A DNA stretch of 64,000 bases from Anaeramoeba flamelloides (taxonomy: Eukaryota; Metamonada; Anaeramoebidae): NCBI GenBank assembly GCA_027625915.1, contig JANTQA010000060.1, positions 558,001 through 622,000 of the forward strand, given 5' to 3'. Shown here one piece after another: positions 37,211 to 49,187 of the stretch. The notes below the pieces were generated by a model that did not search any database, was not told where the DNA came from, and saw only the letters and a list, made by a program, of their open reading frames with translations. The first letter of the stretch is position 1. The number at the start of each line of letters is the position of its first letter. A program made the position numbers and the translations under genes.

Positions 37211-38170
37211 TAATCAGAAAAATTAGTAGGAAAAAGACAATAATCACGATTTTCTAAAGCAAAACAATGGTAGTTATTTTCAAAGTTTTCTCAACAAACG
37301 ACTCTAACATTTAAAAATCACATTGTCTATGATTTTTGGACTCTTCGGTTATTTGTTTTGATGAATTGTTCCATTTCCTCCATAAATCAGAACAATTCTT
37401 ACAAATAGAGTAGTTATTTTCTTTTATTACTTTTTTTTTTTTGATTTTGGTTCTTTTTTTTTTTCTTGATTGCAATCCTCAATAAAAAATTGAGAATAGT
37501 ATTTCATCCTATTTGACATTTTGAAACTTAAACCATTTTCCAGTCTATGTGACACAGTTATAATGAGTAAATTACATTTGTTTAAAAGTGTGAATATACT
37601 GATAAATTAAGATAAATATCTGTAAATTATTACTTCATTTTCCATTTTCCAACTTTTTTATATATTACTGATTAAACTATTTTATTAGATTAATCTTTAG
37701 AAACTTTATAAAATTACTTTGGCTTCAAAATATTCTTACTCTTGTTTGTTTTAAACGTTTTTTTATTGATTACAAAAATATAAATTCAATTAAAAATGTA
37801 TTTAAATAGATTGGAATTTAACAGTTTTTTAGAAGAAAAAAAATGATTTTTTGCATTTTTACTTTTTTTTTTTTTCGATCATTTTTTCTCATTGTACTTT
37901 TTTTTTCTAATTTTTTTTTATTCAAAGATCGAGAGATACGTGTTATAAAATGTGTTATTCAGAGGTAATTGATAAAGTAAAAATGATAGTAGAGAAATGA
38001 TTTTGATTTCTATTGTATTGTTTTTGATCTTTAGTAGGAGATCAAAATGAACATGGGTGTTTTTCTCAAAAGTTTTTACACAGAATTTATATTTTTGAAA
38101 TTTTTATCAAAATCTATGATGTACTATTTTTATTTCATATTTATATCAATTATCCGTTGGCGTGTTATAA

Positions 38171-38571
38171 GTGTAAAAATGATTTCTGATATTTTCAATT
38201 TTTTTTTTTGATTAAAATTGTGTTTTTTCATTAACTGTGATACTTTTCTGGATTTTCTCTCATGAAAAAATAAACTTGATCATTTATCGGACGTGTTTAT
38301 TAACATTCTATTACATTTAAAAAAGAAAGGAAGCGATTTGGGATAGAAATACCAAGAGAGAAATGAAAATACTTTTTTCCAAATTCAAACAAACTAAAAC
38401 ATCTTCAACGGTTTATTAAATATAATTTGATGTCATTTAAAACGTCAATAATACTGGCAAGTTTCCTAACCCTTGGGAAAATACCAGAAAAGTATCACAG
38501 TTAATGAAAAAAACACAATTTTAATCAAAAAAAATTTTTTGAAAAGATCAGAAATCATTTTTGCACATCAC
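38171..38571. mobile_element. 401-base inverted-repeat element with TATAA flanks
   Basis: The left arm 38171-38252 and right arm 38484-38571 are complementary (AAAAATGATTTCTGAT, GATTAAAATTGTGTTTTTTC, TTAACTGTGATACTTTTCTG). TATAA lies on both sides (38166-38170 and 38572-38576), a five-base duplication or TA within AT-rich flanks. No coding frame is present. Confidence 0.75.
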
Positions 38572-39019
38572 TATAATGAAAAAATAAAATTGAAAAAAAA
38601 AAGTTAGACAATACTACAGCTTCAATTATCATTTCATCCTTGTTAATTGAGTTTATTCACAATATAACCAACATTTCAATTCTCTAAAATCTTGAGGCTG
38701 TTGTTTTTATTGTTATTAATTACATCATGGTTATTAAAAGTATCTAGTCTTTTTTTAAAAAAGGTCTGTTTTGGGGTAAAATTTTTTAAATGGATCCAAA
38801 AATGTATTTTCTTTTAATTCAACTTTAGGATATTTTTTGAAGAGATTATAAATAATAGTTTTGAAAATATTCTTATCATCTAAAAAAACACAAATACCAA
38901 ACAAAAAAATAACTGATGATAAATATTGAAAGTACCCATTTTTCCAGGATTCAAAAAGAATTGAGCTAAAATCTATTGGATTTTTACACAATTCTTTTCA
39001 TTTCAAGAAATCATAACGA

Positions 39020-39320
39020 AAGTGTCCGTAGAGTGCATAACTTACATAGGTTATTTTTTCCAAAATTCAAAAGAATGGGGAAAAACCTTTGATTTTATTC
39101 AATTCTTTTGCCATATAAAGAAAAGCTAAAGGCGATTTTTTTTTTTTACTTTTTACAATAAACCGAAAATTTAATAAATTTTCGGTTTATCACAAAAAAT
39201 AAAAATAAAAAAACCTAATGGAAGTGTCCTATGTTTTTTTAAATTTTTTGAAATAAACAGAAAATTGTTTAAATTTTCTGTTTATGGCAAAATTTATTCA
39301 AAACCCAACGGAAAATCAAA
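39020..39320. repeat. Second cluster of the hairpin modules
   Basis: It contains a perfect 16-base-arm palindrome ATAAACCGAAAATTTA / TAAATTTTCGGTTTAT around one base (about 39159-39190), a second hairpin ATAAACAGAAAATT / AATTTTCTGTTTAT (about 39251-39284), the joint AGTGTCCGTAGAGTGC, and GATTTTATTCAATTCTTTTG, which is the inverse of a module in the 26.3-27.1 kb cluster. Confidence 0.7.
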
Positions 39321-40249
39321 GAAAAAATATTTTTTCCAATTTAAAAGAAAAAATAATTCTTTAATAGTTAAAATAATTGATTTCCCATTTGAAAGGTATT
39401 CATTAGATTTTAAATACTTTTAAAATCTTAATAAAAATAACCTTTTATATGCAAAAAAATTTTTTTCAAATTTTTTACTATTAAATTGAAAAAAAAAATC
39501 ATTAATAGAAACTGGAAAATAGGATTTTTCCAACATAAATTGAAAAATATCTTACAAAATAATTTTTGATCAAAGATCTTTTATTAACCAATAGTGTTTA
39601 TTATAAGTGAAGTTATCAAAAAGTGAAAAATTAGTAAAGGTTTAATTTTTTTTGAAAAATTTTTTTTATGATCGTGATGTATCTTATTCTGTTTATTTCT
39701 TATTTGTTTTTAAAAGCAAAATTTCAAAAAACAATTGATATTTGAAAATAAATATTGTGCATCATTGGCCAAATTACTGTTTATTTTCTTTTGAAAAAAC
39801 CTCAAGTATTTGTTTTATTTTGTTATTTTTTTTTTTTAATCTTGTTTACACAAATCTGCGTTGGCTAGTTGTGGGATAAATTGAGTTTGTGATTATTTGG
39901 GAAATTTTTTGTGGGACTTTGTATTTAACAATCGAATGAAAACTGAATTCGAAAAAATTAATCATTTTTTTTTAAGAGAAACTTATTAGCATTCTAAAAA
40001 GGAAAAAAAGGACTTACTTTTGAAAATCTATTTTGAGTGTATGTATGTATTACTTCACAATTTGCAGTATTGACCCAAATTGTTTATATTTTGAAATATA
40101 AAATGATGATATCAATAACTTTTGATTTATTGGTTAATTTACAAAGTGTTTAAACCTCTAGTATAAAGGGAAAAGATGGGGAGAATATTAAATATTAGTA
40201 TTCCCTAAAAATTCATTCGATTAAAAGAAATGAAATTTGGAGAATCATC

Positions 40250-40910
40250 ATAAACCACATTAATATAGATATGAAAGTTTCAGATCTCACTTTACATACC
40301 ATTCTTTATTATTTGTATTTATGTTTAAGGCATTTTTAAAAAATCCAGCTTTTTTTTTTTTACATTTCATAAAAAATAATCTTTGCTAGTGGAGGTATTA
40401 TTAATTGACAATACCAAATTAAGTGAAATATTAATATCGATTGGATAAATGTCTAGGGTATTTATTTCAAAATATGTTTGGTTGAAATATTTTCAAAAAA
40501 TAAAAAAAAAAAAATACTTTTTTTTTGGTGAAAACATGTATGACTAATTTCAATAAAAAACTGGAAATATCAAAAACATAAAAATGATTTTTCAAAAGAA
40601 TAAAATGCAGTTATAAGTTTTAATTCTATTTGAAAATTTTTTGAGATTAAACAAGTTATAAAAACAATTTTTTTGATCAAAAAAATAATAAACACCAATT
40701 TCCACACCGAAATAATATCAGATAAAATCTTGATCCGAGATTTTAATATCTTTTATTCATGTAATACAGTACGAAAAAAAAATTGAATTGCTATTAAGAA
40801 CCAATAAATGGTCACTAATGATTTTGATAATTTAAATACTTTTTTGAAGATTGAGTTTAATAAAGATATTTTAAAATAAATTTGCAACAATTGTTTGGAT
40901 TTAGTTTATT
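40250..40910. repeat. Repeat family C, inverted pair
   Basis: The segment around 40270-40330 (ATGAAAGTTTCAGATCTCAC) and the reverse complement of 40685-40815 (AAAATTGGTGTT-type end) resemble each other and the family C copies at 45030 and 58040. The boundaries are vague. Confidence 0.4.
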
Positions 40911-40914
40911 ATAA

Positions 40915-41500
40915 ACACCTTTAAACTCAAAGTAACCCAAAAAAAAAATAAAAAATGAACTTGTTCTTTTTTAAAAGTATTAACTAACATAAGATTGTTT
41001 AGAAATAAGAGAAATAATAAACTTGAGATTCAAGTTGATATTTTTTTAATAAATACCTAAACAAACTTGTAATTCAGAAAAAAAAATAACTAACAAATTT
41101 TTTTTTGGAAAACCACTTCAATTGTAGTGTATTGTGAAGAATTTAACAATTCCCATAGGGATATTATAATTGTTTAGAATATAATTTTTCAATAGTAAAT
41201 GTATTCATTTTAAAAGAAATTAAGAAAACATCAATTTTCTTAATACAAATTTGGAGTTTCAAACATTTTTTTTTCCCAATTGACTTTTTTCGAAAAACAA
41301 AAAATAAAATAAAAAAAAAAAATATAACCTAATTAGGCTATAATTCTTAAAAAAAATGAAAAGCAAAAAACAAAAAAAAAGAAATTGGGTTAAATTAGAA
41401 AAAATGAAAAAAAGTTTTAAGAAATATAAAGAATTAAACACATATAATATGTTCTATTTATTCAATAAAAATGGACCAATTCACTGAAAAGGAGTTCATT
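40915..41500 (+). repeat. Dispersed repeat B, copy 4
   Basis: It shares AGATTGTTTAGAAATAAGAG, TTTCAATAGTAAATGTATTC, GGAGTTTCAAACATTTTTTT and the end ATGTTCTATTTATTCAATAA with the other copies. Confidence 0.6.
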
Positions 41501-42613
41501 TTCAATAAATTGTAAAAAAAAATTATATAGAGGGTTTATATAGATAGGGAAAATTTAATTACTTAATTTGATCCTTTCAAAAAACCTAGAATTCATTAAC
41601 ACATCTTCCTTTTTTTTTCCCCTCAAATTTGGATACAACTAGTATAAAAATAAATAAAACAATTTATTTATTTTTTTCAAAATAATTTGATAAACCTATT
41701 ATAAAAATTAACACTCTATAAACTATATATCAATTCAATTAGAATTAATATTTTATCTATATTTTATCATGTCCATTAATATATAGGAATACATGTATAT
41801 AAAATATTATTTGAAATAGATCTTAAAATTACACAGTATTTTTTTAAAAAAACTTAAGACCTATGCGTTTTAAGTTTGATTATTTACAAGATTTCTTGTT
41901 TTTTAGTAACATTCATTTACAATTAATAATTTCCCAATTTTTTTTACGAACTATAATCATGCTTTATACCAATGTAACCAGTTCGGCTTTTAAGACACCC
42001 ACTTTCATAAGGAAATTTCAAGTATCAAAAAAAATCTCAAAATAAAGCACAAAATTTTGGATACTTATAAAATAATTTGATTAAAAAAAAAATCCAAAAA
42101 ATATACCCTAATTTGAGATTTTTTTCAGACCTAAAATTTCCTTAAAAGTTTGTGTCTTAAAATTGTAACTGACTGTATTTAAAAAGAAAAAAATCATAAT
42201 AAATGAAGAATCTCATCTTTCTCAAATAAAAGTTGTCCTTTTAAATCTTTTAATAAAAAAAAAACTGTCTCCAAATATTAATAAATTCTACAAAATTTAT
42301 TGAGATTTTTAAAAAAAAAATTGAATATAAAAAAAAAACATGATCTTTTAGCTAAACAAATGGCTTAATAGGAGTTATTAAAGATCCACGTATTATCATT
42401 TCAGGTTTAAATTATTTTGAAAAATGAATTTTTCTTATTTTTTATCTAGTAATTTATGAATAATTAATTTGAAAAAAAAAAATATTGTTTGGTGATTCTG
42501 TTAAAGATCAAAAAAAATTAAAAAAAAAATAAACAAAAAAATAATTTATTATTATCAAAATAACATTTTCAATAAATATAAAATCAAAAAAATATTAAAT
42601 TAAAAATTAATAT

Positions 42614-43972
42614 CTAAAAAAACATGGAAGCCAATACAAATGTAGCTATAAAAAATGAAGGTGAACAGATATAAAATGGAACCATTACAGTTGTAAAGGA
42701 TTTGATTCTATCTGTTTGTATCCATAAAACAAACAGAATTGTAGTAATTAAAATGGGGAAAAACAGCAAGCAATTTGCTATGGATATTGAAGTTAAGGTG
42801 AAATGGTGATTCTCTCTTACATTAAACAATCTATATATTTCAGAGCAACAATTTAACATTCCAATTAATTCCATTAAGATAATTGAAATGAATAAAGGGG
42901 CAAAGACTTGAGCCCATGTCCATTGTTTTACATTATCCAATTTTAGAGACAAGCATATGAAAAATACTAGTGGCATTGAAATAATAATTAGTGCGAAGAT
43001 ACATAAAAATCTTAGGTAGTTAGAATCTAAATCTTTAAATATCATAAAGGCAATTACATAAGCCAAAATCGTAAGAATCGAAAAATAAATAAATATAGGA
43101 ATAAAGGTGACACTCCAAGAAGAGTCTATCGCATGCTCAATTTTCAATAATATAAGCAACAAGGGCAAAACGATTAGACTTATTATTATGATATAAGTAA
43201 CCCCTTTATACAAAGTGTACCAAGATCTATAGCGAATTAATGAAAACAATATTGCTAGATACATTAATCCAATTACAGAAATAATAGGTATACTAATTTT
43301 GGTTGTTTTATTATTTCCATTGATCTTATCTATGACTGATAAATTTAACAAGATCCCAAAAATAAAAATTGCTAAGGGCAAAAAAGTTAAGGCAAATAAA
43401 AATAATTTTTGTGTTTGTGACCGGAAGCCGGAACGTATTCTTCGGTAATTGTTTTCAATCACTCTCGTTTCCTGATAACTTCTCCGGCTTGATGCCTTTT
43501 GCAATGATTGATATTTATCGATCAATATTTCCCGGTGATCTTCAAGCTTGGGGATATAATCCAACCGTATTTGCTTGTTGCTATTTGGCTTTGGATCTTC
43601 CTGCTCAACAACTCTTCCCAAAATGCCCCTTCCAACATTAGAAGGAATTAGCTTTCGAGATGATGAATGGAAAAATTTTTTCATTTTGCTGTTTTTTTCA
43701 TTGGTGCCATATTCTAAATCCTCTTCGACATTTGAAGTTGTCACAATATCTGGATTTAAATGCCCTGCAATGGCAACAGTGCCCTGGGGCATTATTATAA
43801 CTTGAAGCGTTTTCCAAATGAACAAAGATTCATGAACCATCGCAACTCGTTTCCATAATTCATAATCATTGACCAAATCGTGTAAATGCGTACACGTCAA
43901 AGAAATTATTAATAATTTTTGAATTGGTAGAAACTCCAAAATATACCATAAAACTAATAAATTTGAAATCAT
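42614..43972 (-). CDS. F-box protein fused to a TMEM185-like multi-pass membrane domain
   Basis: A 452-residue intronless frame. Residues about 10-43 (ILEFLPIQKLLIISLTC, HLHDLV, ELWKRV) form an F-box, the Skp1-binding module of SCF ubiquitin ligases. A polar linker with basic stretches (about 65-190) follows. About eight hydrophobic segments then cover residues 190-212, 227-246, 259-277, 288-312, 321-343, 353-373, 395-418 and 426-452. The repeated pattern Trp-x-x-x-Phe-x-Pro (WSVTFIPIFI at 286, WAQVFAPLFI at 353, with a related TVMVPFYI) is the pattern I associate with the TMEM185 / transmembrane Fragile-X-F family, which suggests an internal repeat. A membrane-anchored substrate receptor acting at endomembranes is a fair inference. 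The F-box starts close to the ATG, so a short upstream exon cannot be excluded. The last residues end in the membrane segment. Confidence 0.78.
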   Translation of the reverse strand: MISNLLVLWYILEFLPIQKLLIISLTCTHLHDLVNDYELWKRVAMVHESLFIWKTLQVIIMPQGTVAIAGHLNPDIVTTSNVEEDLEYGTNEKNSKMKKFFHSSSRKLIPSNVGRGILGRVVEQEDPKPNSNKQIRLDYIPKLEDHREILIDKYQSLQKASSRRSYQETRVIENNYRRIRSGFRSQTQKLFLFALTFLPLAIFIFGILLNLSVIDKINGNNKTTKISIPIISVIGLMYLAILFSLIRYRSWYTLYKGVTYIIIISLIVLPLLLILLKIEHAIDSSWSVTFIPIFIYFSILTILAYVIAFMIFKDLDSNYLRFLCIFALIIISMPLVFFICLSLKLDNVKQWTWAQVFAPLFISIILMELIGMLNCCSEIYRLFNVRENHHFTLTSISIANCLLFFPILITTILFVLWIQTDRIKSFTTVMVPFYICSPSFFIATFVLASMFF

Positions 43973-44169
43973 TAAAAAATTTTTTATTAAATATAAACAA
44001 AAAGTAAATTAATATGAATGGACAACCCAATAATTAACAAGGACGAAATCTATTAATATATGCTATGTGTTTATTTATTACAATGGTTTAAAAATAGTAA
44101 AACTCGCATTCATTTTTATTAACAAAATTAAAAATTTTATTAAAAATTGAATTATGCACTCATTTTTTA

Positions 44170-44717
44170 TAAACTAAAATTCAAAATTTTTCACACAAAG
44201 TTAAAACTGTCAAAGAATCACAATAATACAATTTCATTCAAATTGGAAATAATTTTGATTTTTTGAAAAATAATAGGAAAATCATTTTTTCTTCTTTTAG
44301 TTTTTTTATTTTTATTTTATTTATTGAATTACATCGCTTGTTACGTTCGATCGAAATATTTTTTTCAAAAATTGATATTATCTTAAAGTTGAGTTGTTCC
44401 AAATCCAAGAACTCAAATAAAATTAGTTGATAGTATCTAACCATTTGATCGGTCAATATTCCTAATAGAATTTTAGTAATATTTACCAATGTAATTTTTT
44501 TGTTTTGCTCTTCCAAAATTTTTAACACACCCTTGATTTATTAGTATTAATAATTATTTATTTTTTGTTTTGTGAATATTGTAATTTATAAACAAGTGTT
44601 AGCATTTCAGTTAAAAAATGATTCAAATTTGGTATTTCTTCGAGAATTGATTAAAGAAGATTTTTTTTTATAAAAATTGAATTTTGGTGTGTTAAAAATT
44701 TTGAATTGGGGTTTATA
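44170..44717 (+). mobile_element. Non-autonomous TIR element, family A, copy 3
   Basis: Full-length copy just upstream of the F-box gene (on its 5' side). The ends are TAAACTAAAATTCAAAA and TTTTGAATTGGGGTTTA, flanked by TA on both sides, a possible two-base target duplication. Confidence 0.77.
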
Positions 44718-45029
44718 TTTTTTCAGTTCTATTGGAAAATTGAATAAAAAATGAAAAGTATGAACGAATCATTTTAGATTATCGTTACCAAAAGTTTTCA
44801 AGAGTCTCTTTAAAATAGTCAAAAAACTTTATTAGTCATATTTTATTGCCTATATTAAAAAAATTATTTTCACACTTTTTTGAAATGGCTTTGGGTATCG
44901 AAATGATTTTTTTAAGCAATAAAAGACATAAGTTTTTTAATTCTATTTTAAATTTTATCCAAGATTAGATCTCTTTGGAAAAAATTGTTTCTTATTATAA
45001 AGAAAAAGTTAATTCTAATAGAACTTTTT

Positions 45030-45260
45030 AAATATCCAAAATTGTCATTCATCATTTATTGAGTTTTTAATCTTGATCCAATTTGTTTGTTTATATAACA
45101 TATTATTTTAAAGATATCAAAGTTTCTGATCTCAATTTTATATAATATTTTTTAGGTGTGAAAATTGGTGATTGTGTTTAAGAAAGATATTTTAAAATAA
45201 ATTTCACCAGCTTTTTTGGGAAAAGCTTATATTCCAAATCAAAAAGTGTTATTTAAAAAC
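45030..45260 (+). repeat. Repeat family C, copy 2
   Basis: It shares ATCTTGATCCAATTTGTTTG, AAAGTTTCTGATCTCAATTT and GGTGTGAAAATTGGTGATT with 58040-58205. Confidence 0.55.
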
Positions 45261-46589
45261 ACTTTAGGCCATATAATGTTTTGAATTATTGAAAGTATAT
45301 ATTAAAATTTAATCTCTTAAAAATAATTTTTTTTTTTTTTTTTTTTAGGCTGATTAAAAAGTTTTTTACAAAAGATCTAACTTGTAAAGTATCCCTTTGA
45401 AAACAAATAATGGAAAATATATCAATTCTTGGCTTTGAAATTTAAATTCAATAAAATTTCTTCCCATTATTATTATTATTATTATTTTTTTAGACTTCAA
45501 TATCTCTTTTATTTAAAACCAAAATATCTAAATACAAACAATAGAAATTGTACCTTCAAAGAAAATGGAGATCAATTAATTTCAATATATGGCTTAGTGC
45601 ATAATTATAAAAAAAAAAAAAAAAAAAAGAAAAATTTTCTTCACTTTTAAAATTCAAATATTAGTAAAAACGATAAAAAAGATTAAAGTACCGGTAGAGT
45701 ACTCAAAGTAACAAGATTTTCTGTTTTGATCTCAAATACGAGGAAAATTCAACAATATTATTATTTTTTTTAGTTCAAAAAATGAGATTATCGGGAGTTT
45801 GATCGATTTACACTAATTTGTATATTTTGTTCACCAATTAAAAGAAAATTAATAAATTTGACTATTATTATTGAAAATATCTTTGCCAACCCAAAAAAAA
45901 AAATGAGATATTTTTTCTTTTCTGTTATTCAAAAAATATTAAATAATAAAACACGTATTACTCCATTTTTTAGATTTTTTTATGAGTGTTTAATGAGTTT
46001 AAAGTTATTTTTTTATGAATAAATTAAAAAGAAAATTTTTTACAATTTTTAAAAAAAATATATTTTTGAGGATTATCGGGAATTTGTAGATTTATCTTGA
46101 TGATTTTTAAATATTTTCAAGAAATATATCAGATTTTCAATATTTTCAAAAATATTTAATAATTTGTTAAAAAAACAAGAAATCATTAGATAATCTACAT
46201 ATTGGCGAAAAGATATTTGATTAATTAATTTAACAACCTGCTCGTAAAATTCTCTTATTGATGATAATCACAGCTATCAATTATCTAAATAAAACAGAAA
46301 ACCTAACATTGTTTTTTTTTTTAATACAAAAAACACTAACCAAAAATGTAGGCTCCCAATAAATTTGTAATTATCAGAACAAATGTATTATTTTATGTTG
46401 GTTTAAGTCATTATGATTCATTAGGGATCTCGCCCTTAAAACGGGAAAAACCTTTAATTTCTCTTCAAATCAAACTGAGTGTGAATAAAATAAACATAAA
46501 CTGAAACAGGAAATAAAAATACTGTTCGATACTTTTTTGCTCAAAAAAATGAAATTCACCTTTAATTTAATCGGACATGAAGAATAAAC

Positions 46590-46820
46590 GAGTGAAAATT
46601 TTCACTTCATTTTCCTTATTTTTCTTGTTTTCTTTAACAAATAGTGTTTTTCCGAGTAATAGATTGGTATACGAGTTCTCTATTTGTTTATTTAGTACCT
46701 TTTCCATGTATATGTGGGTATATATGTGGGATTAACGAAAAATACTAATTCAAGTATTTTAGAATTGAAAAAAAAGATCCTGAGAAGTGAAATTTTTTCC
46801 CATTTAAATTTTAAATACCA
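46590..46820 (+). mobile_element. Small TIR element, family D, copy 3
   Basis: The right end (AGTGAAATTTTTTCCCATTT, then AAATACC) is intact; the left end has lost its terminal bases. The interior has CTTCATTTTCCTTATTTTTC and ACAAATAGTGTTTTTC. Confidence 0.5.
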
Positions 46821-47710
46821 GTATTAAAATTTTCTTAAAAAAAAATATTAATAAAACCACAGATACATAAAATTCAAAGTTTTTGATAGTAATCAATTAA
46901 TTACTCTTAAACAATTGGCTTGAAAATCCACATCTTTTTGTTTGTTAGCGTTTATACAAATTGTGATTTGAAAAAGTTCAAAATTCGCGTTTGGTTTTGA
47001 AAAAAATTTTGTTTGTTCTGTCCTTCGCAATTAAATGTGACTTTTCTTAATTTCATACAAAAAAGAGGTAATTCACACGAAAGCGTATTTTGTTCGTTTT
47101 GTTTTTCAATTAAAAGTAGTATTCAATTTCGAGAAGGCAAAATTGCCTTTCTGAAAAATGGGGTTGGTTGGAAAAAAAAATTCTTATTTTAATCACTTTA
47201 GTAAGCCCTTAGCTACTGCCGAAAAATTATCATTGTATTTTGAAAATTGAAGATTAAAGCAATAAAATAATAACCATAAAAAAGAAAGGTACAATTAATA
47301 TGTTGTAACCACAAAACAAAATATTTCTGATCTTTTGTTTTTGATATCCGCCGATGCAAGGCCCAAAATTGGGAATTGTGGTTTAGTCTCAAGGTTTTAG
47401 GATTTTAAAAAAGAGTTTCATAATATATACCAATAATTTGGAAAAGCCTTGAATAAAAAAGAAACAAAAAATATGAAAAAAAAAAAAACCCTTTAACCAA
47501 ACTACAGCTTCTTTGTTTTCAAAAAAAAAAAACGTGAATTAAATTGGCTTTGAAAAAGTCAAAAGGATGAAATTTTGTGATCACGCTTTTTAGAAATTGA
47601 CCTAATATTTGGCTCTTTGGTAAAAACACATTCCAAGAAAAGTCTATTCAACACCAAAAAATAAATAAAAAAAAAAAAACATTTTTAAAAAATCAAAAGA
47701 AAAAGAATTT

Positions 47711-47977
47711 TTATTTCTTACTTTCATCAGGCAGCATCTCGAGAATTAAATTTGAATTGTTTGGAGGTACTTTAGCTTTTTTAGGAGGAGTCGAAAAAGT
47801 TCCAACCATAAGTTGATCCATGATATCAAAAGGGATCACTGCCATTAATTCTCTTCGGTTGGTGTGGTAATCATATGAATTTAATTCAATTTCAACTTCT
47901 TCCTCTGTAAGTGGTGGGTATTTGTACGTTATTAATTCCTTTTTTGATCCAAGGAGACGCTTTGTATGATTTTTCAT
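47711..47977 (-). CDS. Small acidic protein of unknown function (C-terminal part certain, start uncertain)
   Basis: The 88-residue frame from the ATG at 47977 has clearly coding composition: ELITYKYPPLTEEEVEIEL, HTNRRELMAVIPFDIMDQLM and a Pro/Lys-rich end with STPPKKAKVPPNN. I recognise no family. The frame stays open upstream through a T-rich stretch to another ATG at 48109 (MIFVMDMITNLKI), but that extension would encode a Phe-rich segment made by homopolymer T, which looks more like intron. A second coding-like segment, in another frame at about 48060-48175 (DSKLQLIVNHYDFCYGYDN), could be an upstream exon, with an acceptor such as the AG before CGTCTCC. I could not fix the donor. Confidence 0.6.
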   Translation of the reverse strand: MKNHTKRLLGSKKELITYKYPPLTEEEVEIELNSYDYHTNRRELMAVIPFDIMDQLMVGTFSTPPKKAKVPPNNSNLILEMLPDESKK

Positions 47978-48796
47978 TGAACAGACAAATTGATTCCAGA
48001 AAAAAAAAAAAATACAAAAAATAAAGTAAAATGATCGCAAATAAGGTTTTTTTTTTTTGAAACATATCGAAATTTTCAAATTTGTTATCATATCCATAAC
48101 AAAAATCATAGTGGTTGACAATGAGCTGTAACTTTGAATCAATAATAATTACTAAATTTCTCAAATTAAAAGTCAAAGATTAACATTTTTGATTGTTTTT
48201 ATTTGAAAAAAGTGTCGATGAAAATTGGAGTTAGAGAATTGAAAAATTATTTCATGTTTTTGTTAAAATTAACATAAAATAAACTTGATTTGAACTTAAA
48301 ATTGAAAATGCTCACAATAACTCTATAAAAAAACAGCAAGCATTATCACAAAAAGTAATTATTCAACATTATTTTCTCAACACTTTTATTTCTGTACAAT
48401 TTACACCCATTTTCTCAAAAAAACTACTGTTACTCACTTTTAAGAATGGTACTCAACATTTCGAGACTTGTCAATAATATTTGAAAAATGTACTCTTTTT
48501 TTATGCATTTTAAAATCGTATTATCATTTTTTCAAAAATTTTTCCGATATTAAAACTCATAATTTGACTTCTTAGCTTAAACATTTGAAAGCCTTACTGA
48601 TATATAATGATAAAATCTTATTGTTTCAAGTTTGGTTTCAGAACTAATTAATTCAAAACTTCTCTTGAATTAAGAAATATTATTTTCCAATTTCTTTTCA
48701 GAATTAGTTGTAGACAAGTGAAATAAGAAAAATTTTTGTTATTTTTTGATTATGTTTTCAGATTTATTTTTGATGACAAGACCATAAATGTTCGAG

Positions 48797-49187
48797 AAAA
48801 AAAGTTCAATATAGTTTTTAATTGGGAACCATAATGAACCTGAAAACAAAAAGTAAAATCAATTAAAAGAAGAAATAAATAAATTTCAAATAATACTGTA
48901 TTAGATTAGTTTCTATTAACCCAACAAATACAATTTAAATCAACTTTATTATCAAAATTCTTCAAGTGGTTTGAGTGGATCGCTAAAATAATCAATTTTT
49001 TCAACAAATTTTTAATAATTGATCACCAAAGAAAAAAAACAGACCAAAAGATAATATTAAAAGAACTGTTATTTGTGTTGAACCCTCCATTTTGTATTTA
49101 TTTATTGTTTTATTAATTGATCTTACTTTGAATTTTCAGGTTCTATTAAGGTTTCAAATGAAAATCAGTTTGTTTAAATTTTTTTAC
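48797..49187 (-). mobile_element. Non-autonomous TIR element, family G, copy 2 (inverted)
   Basis: Reverse-orientation copy of the 657-1047 element with similar inverted ends (GGGAACC..TAATGAACCTGAAAA against its reverse complement). Length is 391 bases and no coding frame is present. Confidence 0.7.

Larger units (their letters stand above)
43973..47710. other. Gene-free stretch between the F-box gene and the small unknown gene
   Basis: It contains family A copy 3, family C copy 2 and family D copy 3. The frame at 45429-45650 runs through TTA and A repeats and is not credible as a gene. Confidence 0.55.

Noticed and set aside
38755-38991. 78-codon minus-strand frame
   Set aside because: No ATG, and AT-rich composition typical of non-coding DNA here.
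43369-43805. Plus-strand frames inside the F-box gene
   Set aside because: Antisense shadows of a well-supported minus-strand gene.
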